Below are positions 35,428 to 44,688 of a DNA stretch of 64,000 bases, piece by piece (the stretch's first letter is position 1; every line of letters begins with the position of its first letter). The DNA comes from Bythopirellula polymerisocia (lineage in GTDB: Bacteria; Planctomycetota; Planctomycetia; Pirellulales; Lacipirellulaceae): positions 1,178,001-1,242,000 of the forward strand of contig NZ_SJPS01000001.1 of assembly GCF_007860015.1 (NCBI RefSeq). Direction: 5' to 3'. The notes beneath the pieces were generated by a model, which ran no database searches, was not told the DNA's origin, and saw only the letters and a list, made by a program, of their open reading frames with translations. A program made the translations under genes and the position numbers.

Positions 35428-37644
35428 TCATTTCTTCATCTCCCTGGCCGCTGCCTTAATCATCCGTCGGTTCGCTTCCGTCATAGGGACGTCTTCCAAG
35501 ACCTGCGTCTCCGCAGACGTCAACGATTGAACAACCAACTTGACCGAGTCCTGTGGCGGATGACCCATCCTCGAAAGCAACTCAACGAGGTCTTCTTCGA
35601 ATCGCATTTGCCACTTGATTGCATAAGTCTCTCGGCTAAAAGCCAGGATGTCCGAAACAGGAAGCTCATTGAGCGTCACAAGCTTAAACCACTCGTCTCC
35701 AACTTTGACCTCCGGTCCCGAATCTTGCCAGCGCACCGCGGCGAATGGAGATTTCTTGGAAAAACCTGTCCCGTGAGGGGGTTCGGCTCTCGCATAGCTC
35801 TGATTCACGCTGGCTCTCACGACTTCCAACGCGGCTGCTTGGGCATTCTCGAAATCACCGTCGTTTGATGTGACCGCGATCACCATGTTTTTCTCGGGGA
35901 TGAACACGACCATCGCGTACCACATCGTGTTCGAACCGTTGTGCCAGAACTGCGCGTAGGGGTATTCGTTGTTTGGTTCTTTTCTGATCCAGCCGTAGGC
36001 ATAATAGCTAAGCTCAGGTGTGTGCAACTGTTTGTAAGTCTCCGTGGAGAGCAGTTTGCCCTCGCCAAGCTCGCCGTGCATGTGGTCCGATGCGTAAGTG
36101 CAAAGGTCGCTCAGTGTCATGTGAACGATGCCAGAGGGGCCCATAATGGTGGTATTATCTGCCTCGTCATTGACCGAGACTTTCCCGCCGAGAACTGCTC
36201 GATGACCGCGGGGCTGGGGAAGCGCCGCGTCCGGGCTTTTCGGCGGGCCGAACCCCGCGCTCGTGAGACCCAGTGGCTCATAAACTTCTCGAATGACGAG
36301 ATCTTTCCAGGAGACGCCGGTCACCTTCTCGGCCATCGCACTCGCAATCGTGCAGCCAACATTCGAGTAGACATACTGTTCACCCGGGGGGTATTCGGGT
36401 TTACTAACGATCACCTCCAGCACCGCTTTACGACGTGGTAGGGTGCATTCGGGGCCGAGCGGAGGTCGTATGCGACGGACTTCCAAGGGAAAATTCGCTG
36501 GCGCGCCCGCTGTGTCTGTTAACAGTTGCTTGAGCGTGACCGTCTTCCAAACCTCGTGCATGGATGCGTCAGGAAAGCACTCACCAAGAGTATCGGACCA
36601 ATTCATTTGTCCCGATTCGACCAGTCGCGCGATCATCGTAGCCGTGATCGATTTGGCGACCCCTCCCAGATGCCAGCTGTCGCCGATCTCAACCGGCACG
36701 CCGCTCCCTTTCATCCGTTCCCCGTTGGCCGCAGCAGCCTCAACTTCTCCATCGACAACTACCATCGCAGCAAGACCGACGAGATTCTTCTCTTTGCGGA
36801 GATCAGTGATAAAACTTGCCAGCGACACACCTTCCGGGCCGAAGCTTTGGGGAGGACCGTCATAGCTGGAATCGAAGAACCCACTTGCCATGGCAATCAC
36901 CACGAGTGTCACAATTGCCGAAACAGCCGCGAGGAGCCATCGCCCAAGATTACTTGAACCTTTATCGTTCATTGCACGAAAAGTTGTGGCTAGTTCACGT
37001 GTCGGCTTATCCTCTAGTTCATCACCGAGACTGGCAAGCAACGAGAGCAATTCTTCGCGTCGTGGTTCCAACTCCACACGCACGGCACGTTGATTGATGA
37101 AATAGAGAAAATAGAAACCCGCCAGGAAAAAGACAAAGATAAAAATATTCACGTCGCTAAATGTGTCCAGCGAGTTTTTGGACTTTAGCCATGCAAGATG
37201 GGCAGTGAACGCCAATATGGGAATAGCAGGTGGCAGGAGATACCACCAGAAAACATTGCGCAGCAACCAAATTTGATCCTCAACCTCGGTCAATGATCGC
37301 TTCACGCAAGAAAGCAGGGGTGCATCCGGCTTAATGGGATCCGGCCGATGACGCATCCGATAGATCAGTATGAACCCGGCAATCCAAACGAGAGCCGGCA
37401 CGGTCAGATACCACGTCCAAGGCGACGCCATCGCGATGCCCATGTAGATCCACACGGGTATCAACAGCAATGAGATTCCAATCTCTGCCGAATCTCGACG
37501 ATTGATGGTCGCTCGGAAATCGCGCTGATTGCGCTGCACTTCTTGGAGCAGCAAGTCACCATCGATCGTCACTCGCGTCTGAGACGACTGCGCATGCCAA
37601 GCCTGTTGTAGGTCGTCACGTTCCATGGGACTATCAGGGTACAT
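35428..37644 (-). CDS. Membrane protein with a catalytic-Ser-less beta-lactamase-like domain, linked to an ECF sigma factor
   Basis: The 738-residue protein has an N-terminal cytoplasmic segment (MERDDLQQAWHAQ), paired membrane helices (about 55-95 and 130-190), a further helix (about 233-253), then an extracytoplasmic serine-hydrolase fold (about 275-600). Two of three active-site motifs are intact: YSN in QYVYSNVGCTIA and HNG in FWHNGSNTMW. The first, normally GSxxK, reads HLGGVAKSITATM: Gly328 (codon GGG at 36661-36663) replaces the nucleophile and Lys331 remains. A small C-terminal domain follows. The start overlaps the ECF sigma gene by 11 bases behind AAAGGACC. Position and membrane layout suggest an anti-sigma or sensor role, with the dead enzyme as ligand-binding domain; this is inference. 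Confidence 0.75.
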   Translation of the reverse strand: MYPDSPMERDDLQQAWHAQSSQTRVTIDGDLLLQEVQRNQRDFRATINRRDSAEIGISLLLIPVWIYMGIAMASPWTWYLTVPALVWIAGFILIYRMRHRPDPIKPDAPLLSCVKRSLTEVEDQIWLLRNVFWWYLLPPAIPILAFTAHLAWLKSKNSLDTFSDVNIFIFVFFLAGFYFLYFINQRAVRVELEPRREELLSLLASLGDELEDKPTRELATTFRAMNDKGSSNLGRWLLAAVSAIVTLVVIAMASGFFDSSYDGPPQSFGPEGVSLASFITDLRKEKNLVGLAAMVVVDGEVEAAAANGERMKGSGVPVEIGDSWHLGGVAKSITATMIARLVESGQMNWSDTLGECFPDASMHEVWKTVTLKQLLTDTAGAPANFPLEVRRIRPPLGPECTLPRRKAVLEVIVSKPEYPPGEQYVYSNVGCTIASAMAEKVTGVSWKDLVIREVYEPLGLTSAGFGPPKSPDAALPQPRGHRAVLGGKVSVNDEADNTTIMGPSGIVHMTLSDLCTYASDHMHGELGEGKLLSTETYKQLHTPELSYYAYGWIRKEPNNEYPYAQFWHNGSNTMWYAMVVFIPEKNMVIAVTSNDGDFENAQAAALEVVRASVNQSYARAEPPHGTGFSKKSPFAAVRWQDSGPEVKVGDEWFKLVTLNELPVSDILAFSRETYAIKWQMRFEEDLVELLSRMGHPPQDSVKLVVQSLTSAETQVLEDVPMTEANRRMIKAAAREMKK

Positions 37645-38158
37645 GGGACGGTCCTTTCATTAGCTCACTCAGAGCCTTTTTCGCACGATTCAGCTTCACA
37701 CCCACATTGCTCTCGGAGATGCCCAGCACTTCGGACATCTCCCGATAACTCAGTTCGTCCAGATACAACAGCACCAACGCCGCGTCCGTTTTCGGCAGCT
37801 GGTGGATTGCCTTGTAGAGCTGTTCAACAATATCGCGCTGCTGAACCTGCTCGGCACTGTCGAAACCTTCAGTGGCAACGGCTTCGACTTCCACGAGAGA
37901 TTGTTGTCTAGATCGGCGAGGTTTGTCCTTCCGATGCCAATTCATCGCCGTGTGCAGTGCCACTCGATAAAACCACGTCGCTGGAGCTGCTTTGCCCTCG
38001 AAGTTCGGCAGGGACCGCCAAGCCTGGAGTAGAATCTCCTGTGCAAGGTCTTGAGACTCCTCACTGTTGAGGGTATAGGCGCGCGCTACCTTCATGACTG
38101 ACGAGCCATGCTCACCAAGCCAGGTCATAAAAAGCGACTTTTGATTCTCGTCTAGCAA
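37634..38158 (-). CDS. ECF-family RNA polymerase sigma factor
   Basis: The 174-residue protein has region 2 (VARAYTLNSEESQDLAQEILLQAWRSLPNFEGKAAPATWFYRVALHTAMNWHRKD) that binds the -10 element and region 4 (LPKTDAALVLLYLDELSYREMSEVLGISESNVGVKLNRAKKALSELM) that binds -35. No region 3, as expected for extracytoplasmic-function sigmas. It overlaps the downstream membrane protein gene, the usual arrangement for a sigma with its cognate regulator. The leader at 38184-38206 holds an agtaac/gttact inverted repeat of unknown meaning. Confidence 0.93.
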   Translation of the reverse strand: MLDENQKSLFMTWLGEHGSSVMKVARAYTLNSEESQDLAQEILLQAWRSLPNFEGKAAPATWFYRVALHTAMNWHRKDKPRRSRQQSLVEVEAVATEGFDSAEQVQQRDIVEQLYKAIHQLPKTDAALVLLYLDELSYREMSEVLGISESNVGVKLNRAKKALSELMKGPSHVP

Positions 38159-38326
38159 CGAAAAACCTCATTCCAGAAGTATTAGTAACACGAAGTAGCG
38201 GTTACTTACAAATTAGCAGAAAATGATTTTCCGATGAAATGAGGATTGCCTTGTAAGATCGGCTTGTCTGAAGTTACCAATGACTGTGTGTGGGATGAAA
38301 TTAGGTAGTTCTGGGAGGTTTCGTAT

Positions 38327-40039
38327 ATGAATGGTCCATGCTTTACTTTGCCACTGCTTTGCCTTGTCTTAAACTGTTCTGTCGGAGTGCCGCTCGCATT
38401 ATCGCAGACAGTTTCGCCGCAACAATTGACTGAAGAATGGGTCGAGAAAGTGGCTGCGCCGCTGGTTGAAAATCAAGTCGCCGATGGCCTGTCGATCGGC
38501 TACATCGAAGGCGAACACTGGGGAATCGTCCACCTGGGGACCTCGAACCGAGCCAAGATAAAAGCCGATAACCTGACCGTTTATGAGATAGGCTCGGTAA
38601 GCAAAGTTTTTACGGGGCTACTGCTGGCCGATGCGGTAGTGCAGGGCGAAATTGACTTAAACGCAGCCGTGGAGGTTGCCAATCCGGCTGGGATTCAGTT
38701 GCCGTCGCGTAATGGTCGGTCGATCCAGTGGATTGATCTGAGTACTCACCGGTCGGGGCTGCCGCGACTGGCCGATAATTTGCCACTGACCAATTTGACG
38801 AATCCCTATCGTGACTACGATTCCAACAAGGCAGCGGAGTTTCTGAACCAGTACGAACTGCCCCGCCAGCCTGGCGAGTCGCAGGAATACTCCAACCTCG
38901 GCGGGTCGGTGCTCGGATATTTGGTCGCGCAGAAGGCTGGTAAGTCCTATGAAACGTTGCTGCGAGAGAGAATCGCCGAGCCACTGCGAATGACCGATTG
39001 CACCATTGCACTGAGCAGCGATCAGAGGAAACGGCTCGCAACGCCGCATGATAAATTCGGCTCTCCTACAGCGCTCTGGACATTTGCCGACCTGCCGGGC
39101 GCCGGTGGAATTCACGCCACGATGCGTGACATGATGCGTTTCGCCAAGGCGCAATTGACCCCGCCAGCTGGCCACCTCGGAGAAGCAATCGAAATGGCTT
39201 GGACGCAACAATGTGATGCCGACGCATCGGGTCCCGCGATGGGGCTTGGTTGGATGATTGCGGGCGATGGTCAAACCCGTTGGCACAACGGTCAGACCGG
39301 TGGGTCGCATTCGGCACTCTTCATTAATCGCGAGTTGGAGTGCGCAGTCGTTGTGCTATGCAACACAGCCTTAGCCAACGAAGTCGATCAACTGGCGATC
39401 CAGATGATAAAGAAAGCAGCAGGGCAGGACGTTGCCCCAGAACCAAGCAAGGCCCCTCAAGAGGCATCGAGTGATCTAGCCATCGATGCGAAGTTACGCG
39501 GCCGGTTGGTGGGTCGATATCAGCTGGCGCCAGATTTTATTTTCGATGTTCAAGATCGTGACGGGCACTTGATGGTGGGAATTACCAATCAACCCACCCA
39601 AGAGGTCTACCCTGATTCCCCCAGTCGCTGGTCCTACCGCGGAGTCGACGCCACCCTTGAATTCAATCTGACGAAATCTGGTCCCGCCCAGAGCTTGGTT
39701 CTTCATCAAAATGGTGCTGAGCAGATTGCTCGCCGAGTTAGCAAAGCGTCAGATGATGCAAAGGGAGATCTCGCCATTGATGCGAAGCTTCGTTCTCGCC
39801 TGGTCGGTCGCTATCAACTCGCACCCAACTTCATCTTCAATGTACAGGATCGCGACGGGCGCCTGATGGTGGGAATTACCAATCAACCGACCCAAGAGGT
39901 GTTTCCAGATTCTCCCACTCGTTGGTCCTACCGCGGGGTCGATGCCACGCTTGAGTTCAAACTGACGAAGACCGGTCCCGCCAAGAGCCTGGTACTGCAT
40001 CAGAATGGTTTAGAGCAGACTGCTCGTCGGATCAAGTGA
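38327..40039 (+). CDS. Secreted serine hydrolase (beta-lactamase family) with tandem duplicated C-terminal domain
   Basis: The 570-residue product has a signal peptide (LLCLVLNCSVGVPLALS), a penicillin-binding-fold domain with the nucleophile Ser90 in GSVSK (89-93), YSN in QEYSNLGGSVL and HNG in RWHNGQTGG, so it should be active, unlike its neighbour. After a linker, about 90 residues occur twice (383-480 and 481-570): each copy runs DLAIDAKLR..RLVGRYQLAP..F and IF..VQDRDG to YRGVDATLEF. Copies share most residues, so the duplication is fairly recent. The domain resembles C-terminal DUF3471-type barrels of this family. Divergent from the ECF sigma gene. Confidence 0.82.
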   Translation: MNGPCFTLPLLCLVLNCSVGVPLALSQTVSPQQLTEEWVEKVAAPLVENQVADGLSIGYIEGEHWGIVHLGTSNRAKIKADNLTVYEIGSVSKVFTGLLLADAVVQGEIDLNAAVEVANPAGIQLPSRNGRSIQWIDLSTHRSGLPRLADNLPLTNLTNPYRDYDSNKAAEFLNQYELPRQPGESQEYSNLGGSVLGYLVAQKAGKSYETLLRERIAEPLRMTDCTIALSSDQRKRLATPHDKFGSPTALWTFADLPGAGGIHATMRDMMRFAKAQLTPPAGHLGEAIEMAWTQQCDADASGPAMGLGWMIAGDGQTRWHNGQTGGSHSALFINRELECAVVVLCNTALANEVDQLAIQMIKKAAGQDVAPEPSKAPQEASSDLAIDAKLRGRLVGRYQLAPDFIFDVQDRDGHLMVGITNQPTQEVYPDSPSRWSYRGVDATLEFNLTKSGPAQSLVLHQNGAEQIARRVSKASDDAKGDLAIDAKLRSRLVGRYQLAPNFIFNVQDRDGRLMVGITNQPTQEVFPDSPTRWSYRGVDATLEFKLTKTGPAKSLVLHQNGLEQTARRIK

Positions 40040-40075
40040 GCTGCATCCGTGTAACTTTCATGCAGGTCTTCCTAG

Positions 40076-40438
40076 CTACCTGTGAACTAACAGCTTCGTT
40101 ACCAGAAACATTACAAATCCTGTGAGTATTCCTGCTAATGCACTGGCAAGGAAAGAGACTAACCAACCACTACATCGCACCTGAATCATGAGGCGAAGCC
40201 AGGGAGGAAATAGTCCCACATCTTTCGCAAACCCAGAATCTAGCGGCACTCCTACTTTGTCCGGCACATATCCATGACGCCCATCTAACATCGTCGGAAA
40301 AAAGATAATCAAGATAAAAGTGATAATGGCGAAAACGACGCAAAAATCGGCATACGTTGAGATAGGGATAAACTTACAAGGGCGAGCTAGCCAAGTGCGA
40401 TCTTTCGGTTGCTCGCTATTGTTTGATTCCTGAGGCAT
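40076..40438 (-). CDS. Small membrane protein, unknown function
   Basis: The 120-residue product starts MPQESNNSEQPKDRTW and has two membrane helices (about 32-49, FCVVFAIITFILIIFFPT, and 93-115, LVSFLASALAGILTGFVMFLVTKL) joined by a loop with GRHGYVPDKVGVPLDSG. No family recognised. Lower G+C than its neighbours. Located 37 bases after the hydrolase gene in convergent orientation. Confidence 0.5.
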   Translation of the reverse strand: MPQESNNSEQPKDRTWLARPCKFIPISTYADFCVVFAIITFILIIFFPTMLDGRHGYVPDKVGVPLDSGFAKDVGLFPPWLRLMIQVRCSGWLVSFLASALAGILTGFVMFLVTKLLVHR

Positions 40439-40479
40439 TAGAAATATCTTATTGTGATGAACGTGGGAACCATGACATC

Positions 40480-42810
40480 CTAAACGTTCACCGCCCTCAA
40501 CCTTAGCGCATTCCCGATCACCGAGACGCTGCTGAGACTCATGGCGGCGGCGGCGATCATGGGGCTTAGGAGCCAGCCGAAGGCGGGGTAAAGTACCCCG
40601 GCAGCGATGGGGATGCCGATGGCGTTATAGCCGAAGGCGAAGAACAGGTTCTGCCGAATGTTGGTCATGGTCGCGCGACTGAGGGCGGCAGCTTTGACGA
40701 CGCCGCGCAAATCGCCGCCGACGAGGGTCACGCCAGCGGACTCGATGGCCACGTCGCTGCCGGTCCCCATCGCGATCCCCACATCTGCGGCGGCCAGCGC
40801 CGGGGCATCGTTGATCCCGTCGCCGGCCATCGCAACGATGCGCCCTTGCTTGCGCAGGTCTTGGACGTAGTTGTGTTTGTCTTCCGGCGAAACCCCAGCG
40901 GTGAAATCGTCGATGCCAAGCTCGCTGGCGACCGCTTGAGCAGTGGCCTGGGCGTCGCCGGTGAGCATAACGAGCTTCAAGCCCAATTCGTGCAATCGCG
41001 CAATCGTGGCTGGCGTCGTTTGCTTGATGGGGTCAGCGATCGCGATCATACCGAGCAGATTTTCTTCTGCTGCGACAAATACCACCGTGCGACCCTCTGA
41101 TTGCATAGCCCGACTCTTTTTTGCAATCTCCTCAGGAACCTGTACGCCGTTATTCGCCATAAAATCCTGCTTGCCGACTCGGATGTGGCGACCGTCGACT
41201 TGCGCTTCAATGCCGCCACCCGTGGTGCTCTGAAAGTCGGTGGCTTTGGTCACACTTAACTCTCGCTCCTTAGCAGCATCGACAATTGCCCGCGCCAATG
41301 GGTGTTCGCTTACACTTTCCGCAGCGGCGGCTTGAGCAAGTAAATCTTCCTCACTGCTACCTTCCACAGCGACGACATCCACCACGCGTGGGCGGCCTTC
41401 GGTGAGCGTGCCCGTCTTGTCGACGACAATCGTGTCGACTTTTTCCATGGTTTCGAGCACCTGAGCATCCTTGATCAACACCCCTTCGCGAGCACCCCGA
41501 CCTATGCCAACCATGATCGACATCGGCGTTGCTAGCCCCAGCGCACAAGGGCACGCGATGATCAGCACCGACACCGCAGCCAACAAGGCATGCGCAAGCC
41601 GTGGCTCAGGGCCGATCGTTGCCCAGACGCCAAAGGCAATCAGCGCCGCGACAATGACCGCGGGCACAAACCATGCCGCCACCACGTCGACCAACCGCTG
41701 AATCGGCGCGCGACTCCGCTGGGCCGCCGCGACCATGTCGACGATCCGACCGAGGACCGTCTCGGCCCCCACCTGTTGGGCTTCGATAAGCAGCGATCCA
41801 GATTGATTCAGTGTCCCCGCCGAAACTTTATCTCTGGGATGCTTTTCTACTGGCAGCGGCTCACCCGTGAGCATCGCCTCGTCGACCGTACTTTCCCCTT
41901 CGCGAACGATCCCATCGACGGGCATCTTTTCCCCGGGACGGACGCGTAGTTGATCGCCCGTTTGGATATCGTCGAGCGGCACATCTTGCTCGCCACTATC
42001 GGAGACACGATGGGCCGTCTTGGGAGCAAGTTGCAAGAGTTCACGAATCGCCCCGCTGGTTCTTTTTCGCGCACCCAGTTCCAGTACCTGCCCCAGCAGG
42101 ACCAGGGTGATAATGACTGCTGCCGCCTCGAAGTACAACGGCGGTCGGCCATGCTCGTAGAATGCAGCGGGGATCAACGCCGGAAAAAGCACAGCCACCA
42201 CACTAAAGGCAAACGCCGTGAGCGTGCCGATCGCAATCAGCGTGAACATGTTGGGGCTGCGATGTACGACCGACTGCCAGCCACGCATCAACAACGGCCA
42301 ACCACACCACAAGACAACTGGAGAGGCAAGCAGAAATTGGAGCCAACCGGCGCTCGTAGCGGATAGCCAATGATCCACGTCCAATCCCACCATCGGCCCC
42401 ATCGTCAAAACAAGCAGCGGCACACTCAGTGCCACGCCGACCCAGAATCGCCGCGACATGTCGGCTGCCGTGCCGTCGTCCTCTTCATCAAGCGAAACCG
42501 TTTTTGGCTCCAGATCCATCCCACACTTGGGGCAACTTCCCGGTCCAACTTGCTCAACCTCGGGGTGCATGGGGCAAGTATAGAGTCGGCCATCGTTCTT
42601 CTTGCTAGTACCGGTTCGCTGCTGAGCAGGCTTGTCATGACAACAAGAGTGTCCTTCGGCTGGCTTCTCAGCGGAGACGGGCTGTTGCTTCGCAAACTTA
42701 TCTCGACACCCAGCACCACAGAAAAAATGGGTCGTGCCATCCAGCGTGAGCGAGAGGGCCGTCTCAGTATCGACCTGCATGCCGCAAATAGGGTCGGTTG
42801 CCTGGGCCAT
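40480..42810 (-). CDS. Copper/silver-translocating P1B-type ATPase with YHS and heavy-metal-binding N-terminus
   Basis: The 776-residue export pump carries at its N-terminus a YHS domain ([30 protein letters not shown], residues 6-35) and a [17 protein letters not shown] heavy-metal-binding unit (79-102) in place of the CxxC HMA domain. Eight membrane helices follow, with [12 protein letters not shown] in the transport path, phosphorylation motif [21 protein letters not shown] and [29 protein letters not shown]. This arrangement is found in CopA/SilP-like Cu(I)/Ag(I) exporters. The start at 42808-42810 gives a complete YHS domain. No CopZ or regulator is nearby. Confidence 0.92.
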   Translation of the reverse strand: MAQATDPICGMQVDTETALSLTLDGTTHFFCGAGCRDKFAKQQPVSAEKPAEGHSCCHDKPAQQRTGTSKKNDGRLYTCPMHPEVEQVGPGSCPKCGMDLEPKTVSLDEEDDGTAADMSRRFWVGVALSVPLLVLTMGPMVGLDVDHWLSATSAGWLQFLLASPVVLWCGWPLLMRGWQSVVHRSPNMFTLIAIGTLTAFAFSVVAVLFPALIPAAFYEHGRPPLYFEAAAVIITLVLLGQVLELGARKRTSGAIRELLQLAPKTAHRVSDSGEQDVPLDDIQTGDQLRVRPGEKMPVDGIVREGESTVDEAMLTGEPLPVEKHPRDKVSAGTLNQSGSLLIEAQQVGAETVLGRIVDMVAAAQRSRAPIQRLVDVVAAWFVPAVIVAALIAFGVWATIGPEPRLAHALLAAVSVLIIACPCALGLATPMSIMVGIGRGAREGVLIKDAQVLETMEKVDTIVVDKTGTLTEGRPRVVDVVAVEGSSEEDLLAQAAAAESVSEHPLARAIVDAAKERELSVTKATDFQSTTGGGIEAQVDGRHIRVGKQDFMANNGVQVPEEIAKKSRAMQSEGRTVVFVAAEENLLGMIAIADPIKQTTPATIARLHELGLKLVMLTGDAQATAQAVASELGIDDFTAGVSPEDKHNYVQDLRKQGRIVAMAGDGINDAPALAAADVGIAMGTGSDVAIESAGVTLVGGDLRGVVKAAALSRATMTNIRQNLFFAFGYNAIGIPIAAGVLYPAFGWLLSPMIAAAAMSLSSVSVIGNALRLRAVNV

Positions 42811-42913
42811 CGGATTGCTACTCCTGAAGATAGGATTCGTGTGACTCCAACCTCAAGCGTAACCAGTCCTAGTCCGTTTTGAAATAAGGCAGCAAAGAAG
42901 TAGCCTCTCACTG

Positions 42914-43114
42914 CTAGAGCACAATTTCTTCGTGCTCAAGCTGTTCAGGGGGTTGCCCCATCCAGAGCGGTGTAGCGATGAACCACACCACGGAGGCAAT
43001 CAGCATGGCCAGTTTCGTCTGCGTGAGGTCGAGCGAGCCGGTCAGAAACATAATCGAAGGCAAGATCGTGGCGATCAAAGCGATTGCTGAAACGAGTTGC
43101 AGGAGTATTCGCAT
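42914..43114 (-). CDS. Small two-helix membrane protein
   Basis: The 66-residue protein (MRILLQLVSAIALIATILPSIMFL, then KLAMLIASVVWFIATPLWMG) ends in an acidic tail EQLEHEEIVL. AGAGGAAT upstream of the ATG supports translation. It follows the permease gene by 53 bases on the same strand and could be the last gene of the rhamnose operon. No function recognised. Confidence 0.6.
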   Translation of the reverse strand: MRILLQLVSAIALIATILPSIMFLTGSLDLTQTKLAMLIASVVWFIATPLWMGQPPEQLEHEEIVL

Positions 43115-43167
43115 GGGTATTCCTCTATTGGTTCTGGACCGCGTGGCCGGCCGGCTAAGTTTGTTTG

Positions 43168-44589
43168 TTAGGTTTTGCTTTGTTGGTAGGCCTTACTGAG
43201 ACCGATGTAGAGTGCGGTTGCGATGAACCAGCCGGGGAGTGCTACGAACCAGATTTGGAAAGGCTGGAATCCGTTGATTTCGATGCCAGACTTCACTAGG
43301 ACGAGGCAAATGCCAAGGGTAATGAACCAGGTGAGGCCTGCGGCCCAGTTGAACGACAGCTTGCTGTGCTCCGCGTAGTAAGGTTGCAACCCAAAATGTT
43401 TGAGCAACCAGAAATCGGCAAACACCACTGCCCCCATGGGCATAAGCAGCAGTCCATACAATGCAACAAACCCCAGAAGCTGCATCGCAATAGCCGGGAA
43501 CATGCCGGCAATAGTTGCGAGGGCGCCTGTGAACAGTGTGACGGCAAAACGCGATTTGTTTGGCACAATGGCTTGAAAGGCGAGACCCGCGCGATAGATC
43601 GTCGGGTTGGCCGTGGTCCATCCCGCGATAATCACGCAAATCAGTCCTGCGATGCCGCAAGCCTTGTAGGCCAGCGGACCTGGCAGAACATCCGTGTTGG
43701 CTGGATCGTTGTGAAGCTGCAACGCGTACAACACCGAGGCTGAAAGCCAAGCCATGAAGTGGCCGACATACATGCCTGCGGCGGTGGCAATGCCATACCA
43801 GGAATGTCTGGCAAAACGGAAAACCGACAAATCGCTCATGCCGATGTGCATGGCCATGTTACAGAACCAAGCAAAGAAGGTCACGTGCCAGAAGGTAAAT
43901 TTGACCTGCCCTGCGAGTGGTTCGCCTCCTTTCCATATGGATGTTTGCGCCAAGTGCCAGAGGTCGCCGAGCGAATGAATTTGCGAGTCGGTGGCTGTAA
44001 TAAACTCTCTGAGCCCGACGATACCAAATGCCAGGAATACCAACACCATCCACGGCGCAGCAATGTTGGCGATCCGCGAGACCATTTCGTAACCATAGGC
44101 GGCAACCACGGAAATGGCCGCACCGACTGCGAGCACTGCCAAAACCCAGCCGATACTATTGGGATAAACATCGTTGAGTCCCGGCATGGGAAAGTTAAAC
44201 CACACACCCAAGGCAGTTGCTGAGACGGTGATCATCGACCCGGCCAGGAAACAAAACATCACACCGTTGGCCAGATTGTAGAGCGTGACGAGATTGCGTC
44301 CGCAGATTTTTTCGAGCTGGTAGTACAAAGTTAGCCGCGCCCGTACGGCGATGGGGGCCGTGAGCAGCATCCAGCTCAGCACTGCCAGAGCATTACCCAG
44401 GATAAGTCCCACCACCACGTCAAAAGCACTCACCCCCGCTGCTACGAAGAGTGGGCCAATCATCAGCTCCGTTCCAGCGCAATGTTCGCCGGCATACATG
44501 CCGATGAAACTTTTGAATCCCAATAGCGACTTTTGGGGCACCGGCTCACGCTCGAATTCGCCAGTAGGTTGCGACTGATTTTCTGACAT
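43168..44589 (-). CDS. NCS1-like permease in the rhamnose operon
   Basis: The 473-residue membrane protein has about twelve helices and resembles the nucleobase:cation symporter-1 (cytosine/purine/hydantoin) family: an N-terminal LLGFKSFIGMYAGEHCAGTELMIGP, GLILGNALAVLSWMLLTAPIAV and WTTANPTIYRAGLAFQAIVP. Position behind rhaA suggests it imports rhamnose or a rhamnose-containing compound, a substrate not classical for NCS1; this is inferred from context only. The 99-base spacer to rhaA contains a palindrome. Confidence 0.75.
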   Translation of the reverse strand: MSENQSQPTGEFEREPVPQKSLLGFKSFIGMYAGEHCAGTELMIGPLFVAAGVSAFDVVVGLILGNALAVLSWMLLTAPIAVRARLTLYYQLEKICGRNLVTLYNLANGVMFCFLAGSMITVSATALGVWFNFPMPGLNDVYPNSIGWVLAVLAVGAAISVVAAYGYEMVSRIANIAAPWMVLVFLAFGIVGLREFITATDSQIHSLGDLWHLAQTSIWKGGEPLAGQVKFTFWHVTFFAWFCNMAMHIGMSDLSVFRFARHSWYGIATAAGMYVGHFMAWLSASVLYALQLHNDPANTDVLPGPLAYKACGIAGLICVIIAGWTTANPTIYRAGLAFQAIVPNKSRFAVTLFTGALATIAGMFPAIAMQLLGFVALYGLLLMPMGAVVFADFWLLKHFGLQPYYAEHSKLSFNWAAGLTWFITLGICLVLVKSGIEINGFQPFQIWFVALPGWFIATALYIGLSKAYQQSKT

Positions 44590-44611
44590 GGAGTCTCCGC
44601 CTGAATATTCA

Positions 44612-44683
44612 AGAGCTAAGAGTCGAGAGTCCAGAGCCAGAATAAATTCTCCGGCTATGGACTCTAATCTCTCGTCTCTCCAT
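44612..44683. repeat. Palindrome between rhaA and the permease gene
   Basis: Arms agagtcgagagtccagagcc and ggctatggactctaatctctcgtctct flank a short centre. It could act as an mRNA-stabilising or attenuating hairpin that lowers permease expression, or be another 3'-end repeat family. Confidence 0.6.
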
Positions 44684-44688
44684 CATTT

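Noticed and set aside
35428-40039. Beta-lactamase resistance genes
   Set aside because: The family is broad; sequence features match esterase/peptidase-like members, and one of the two lacks the nucleophile, so resistance is not claimed.
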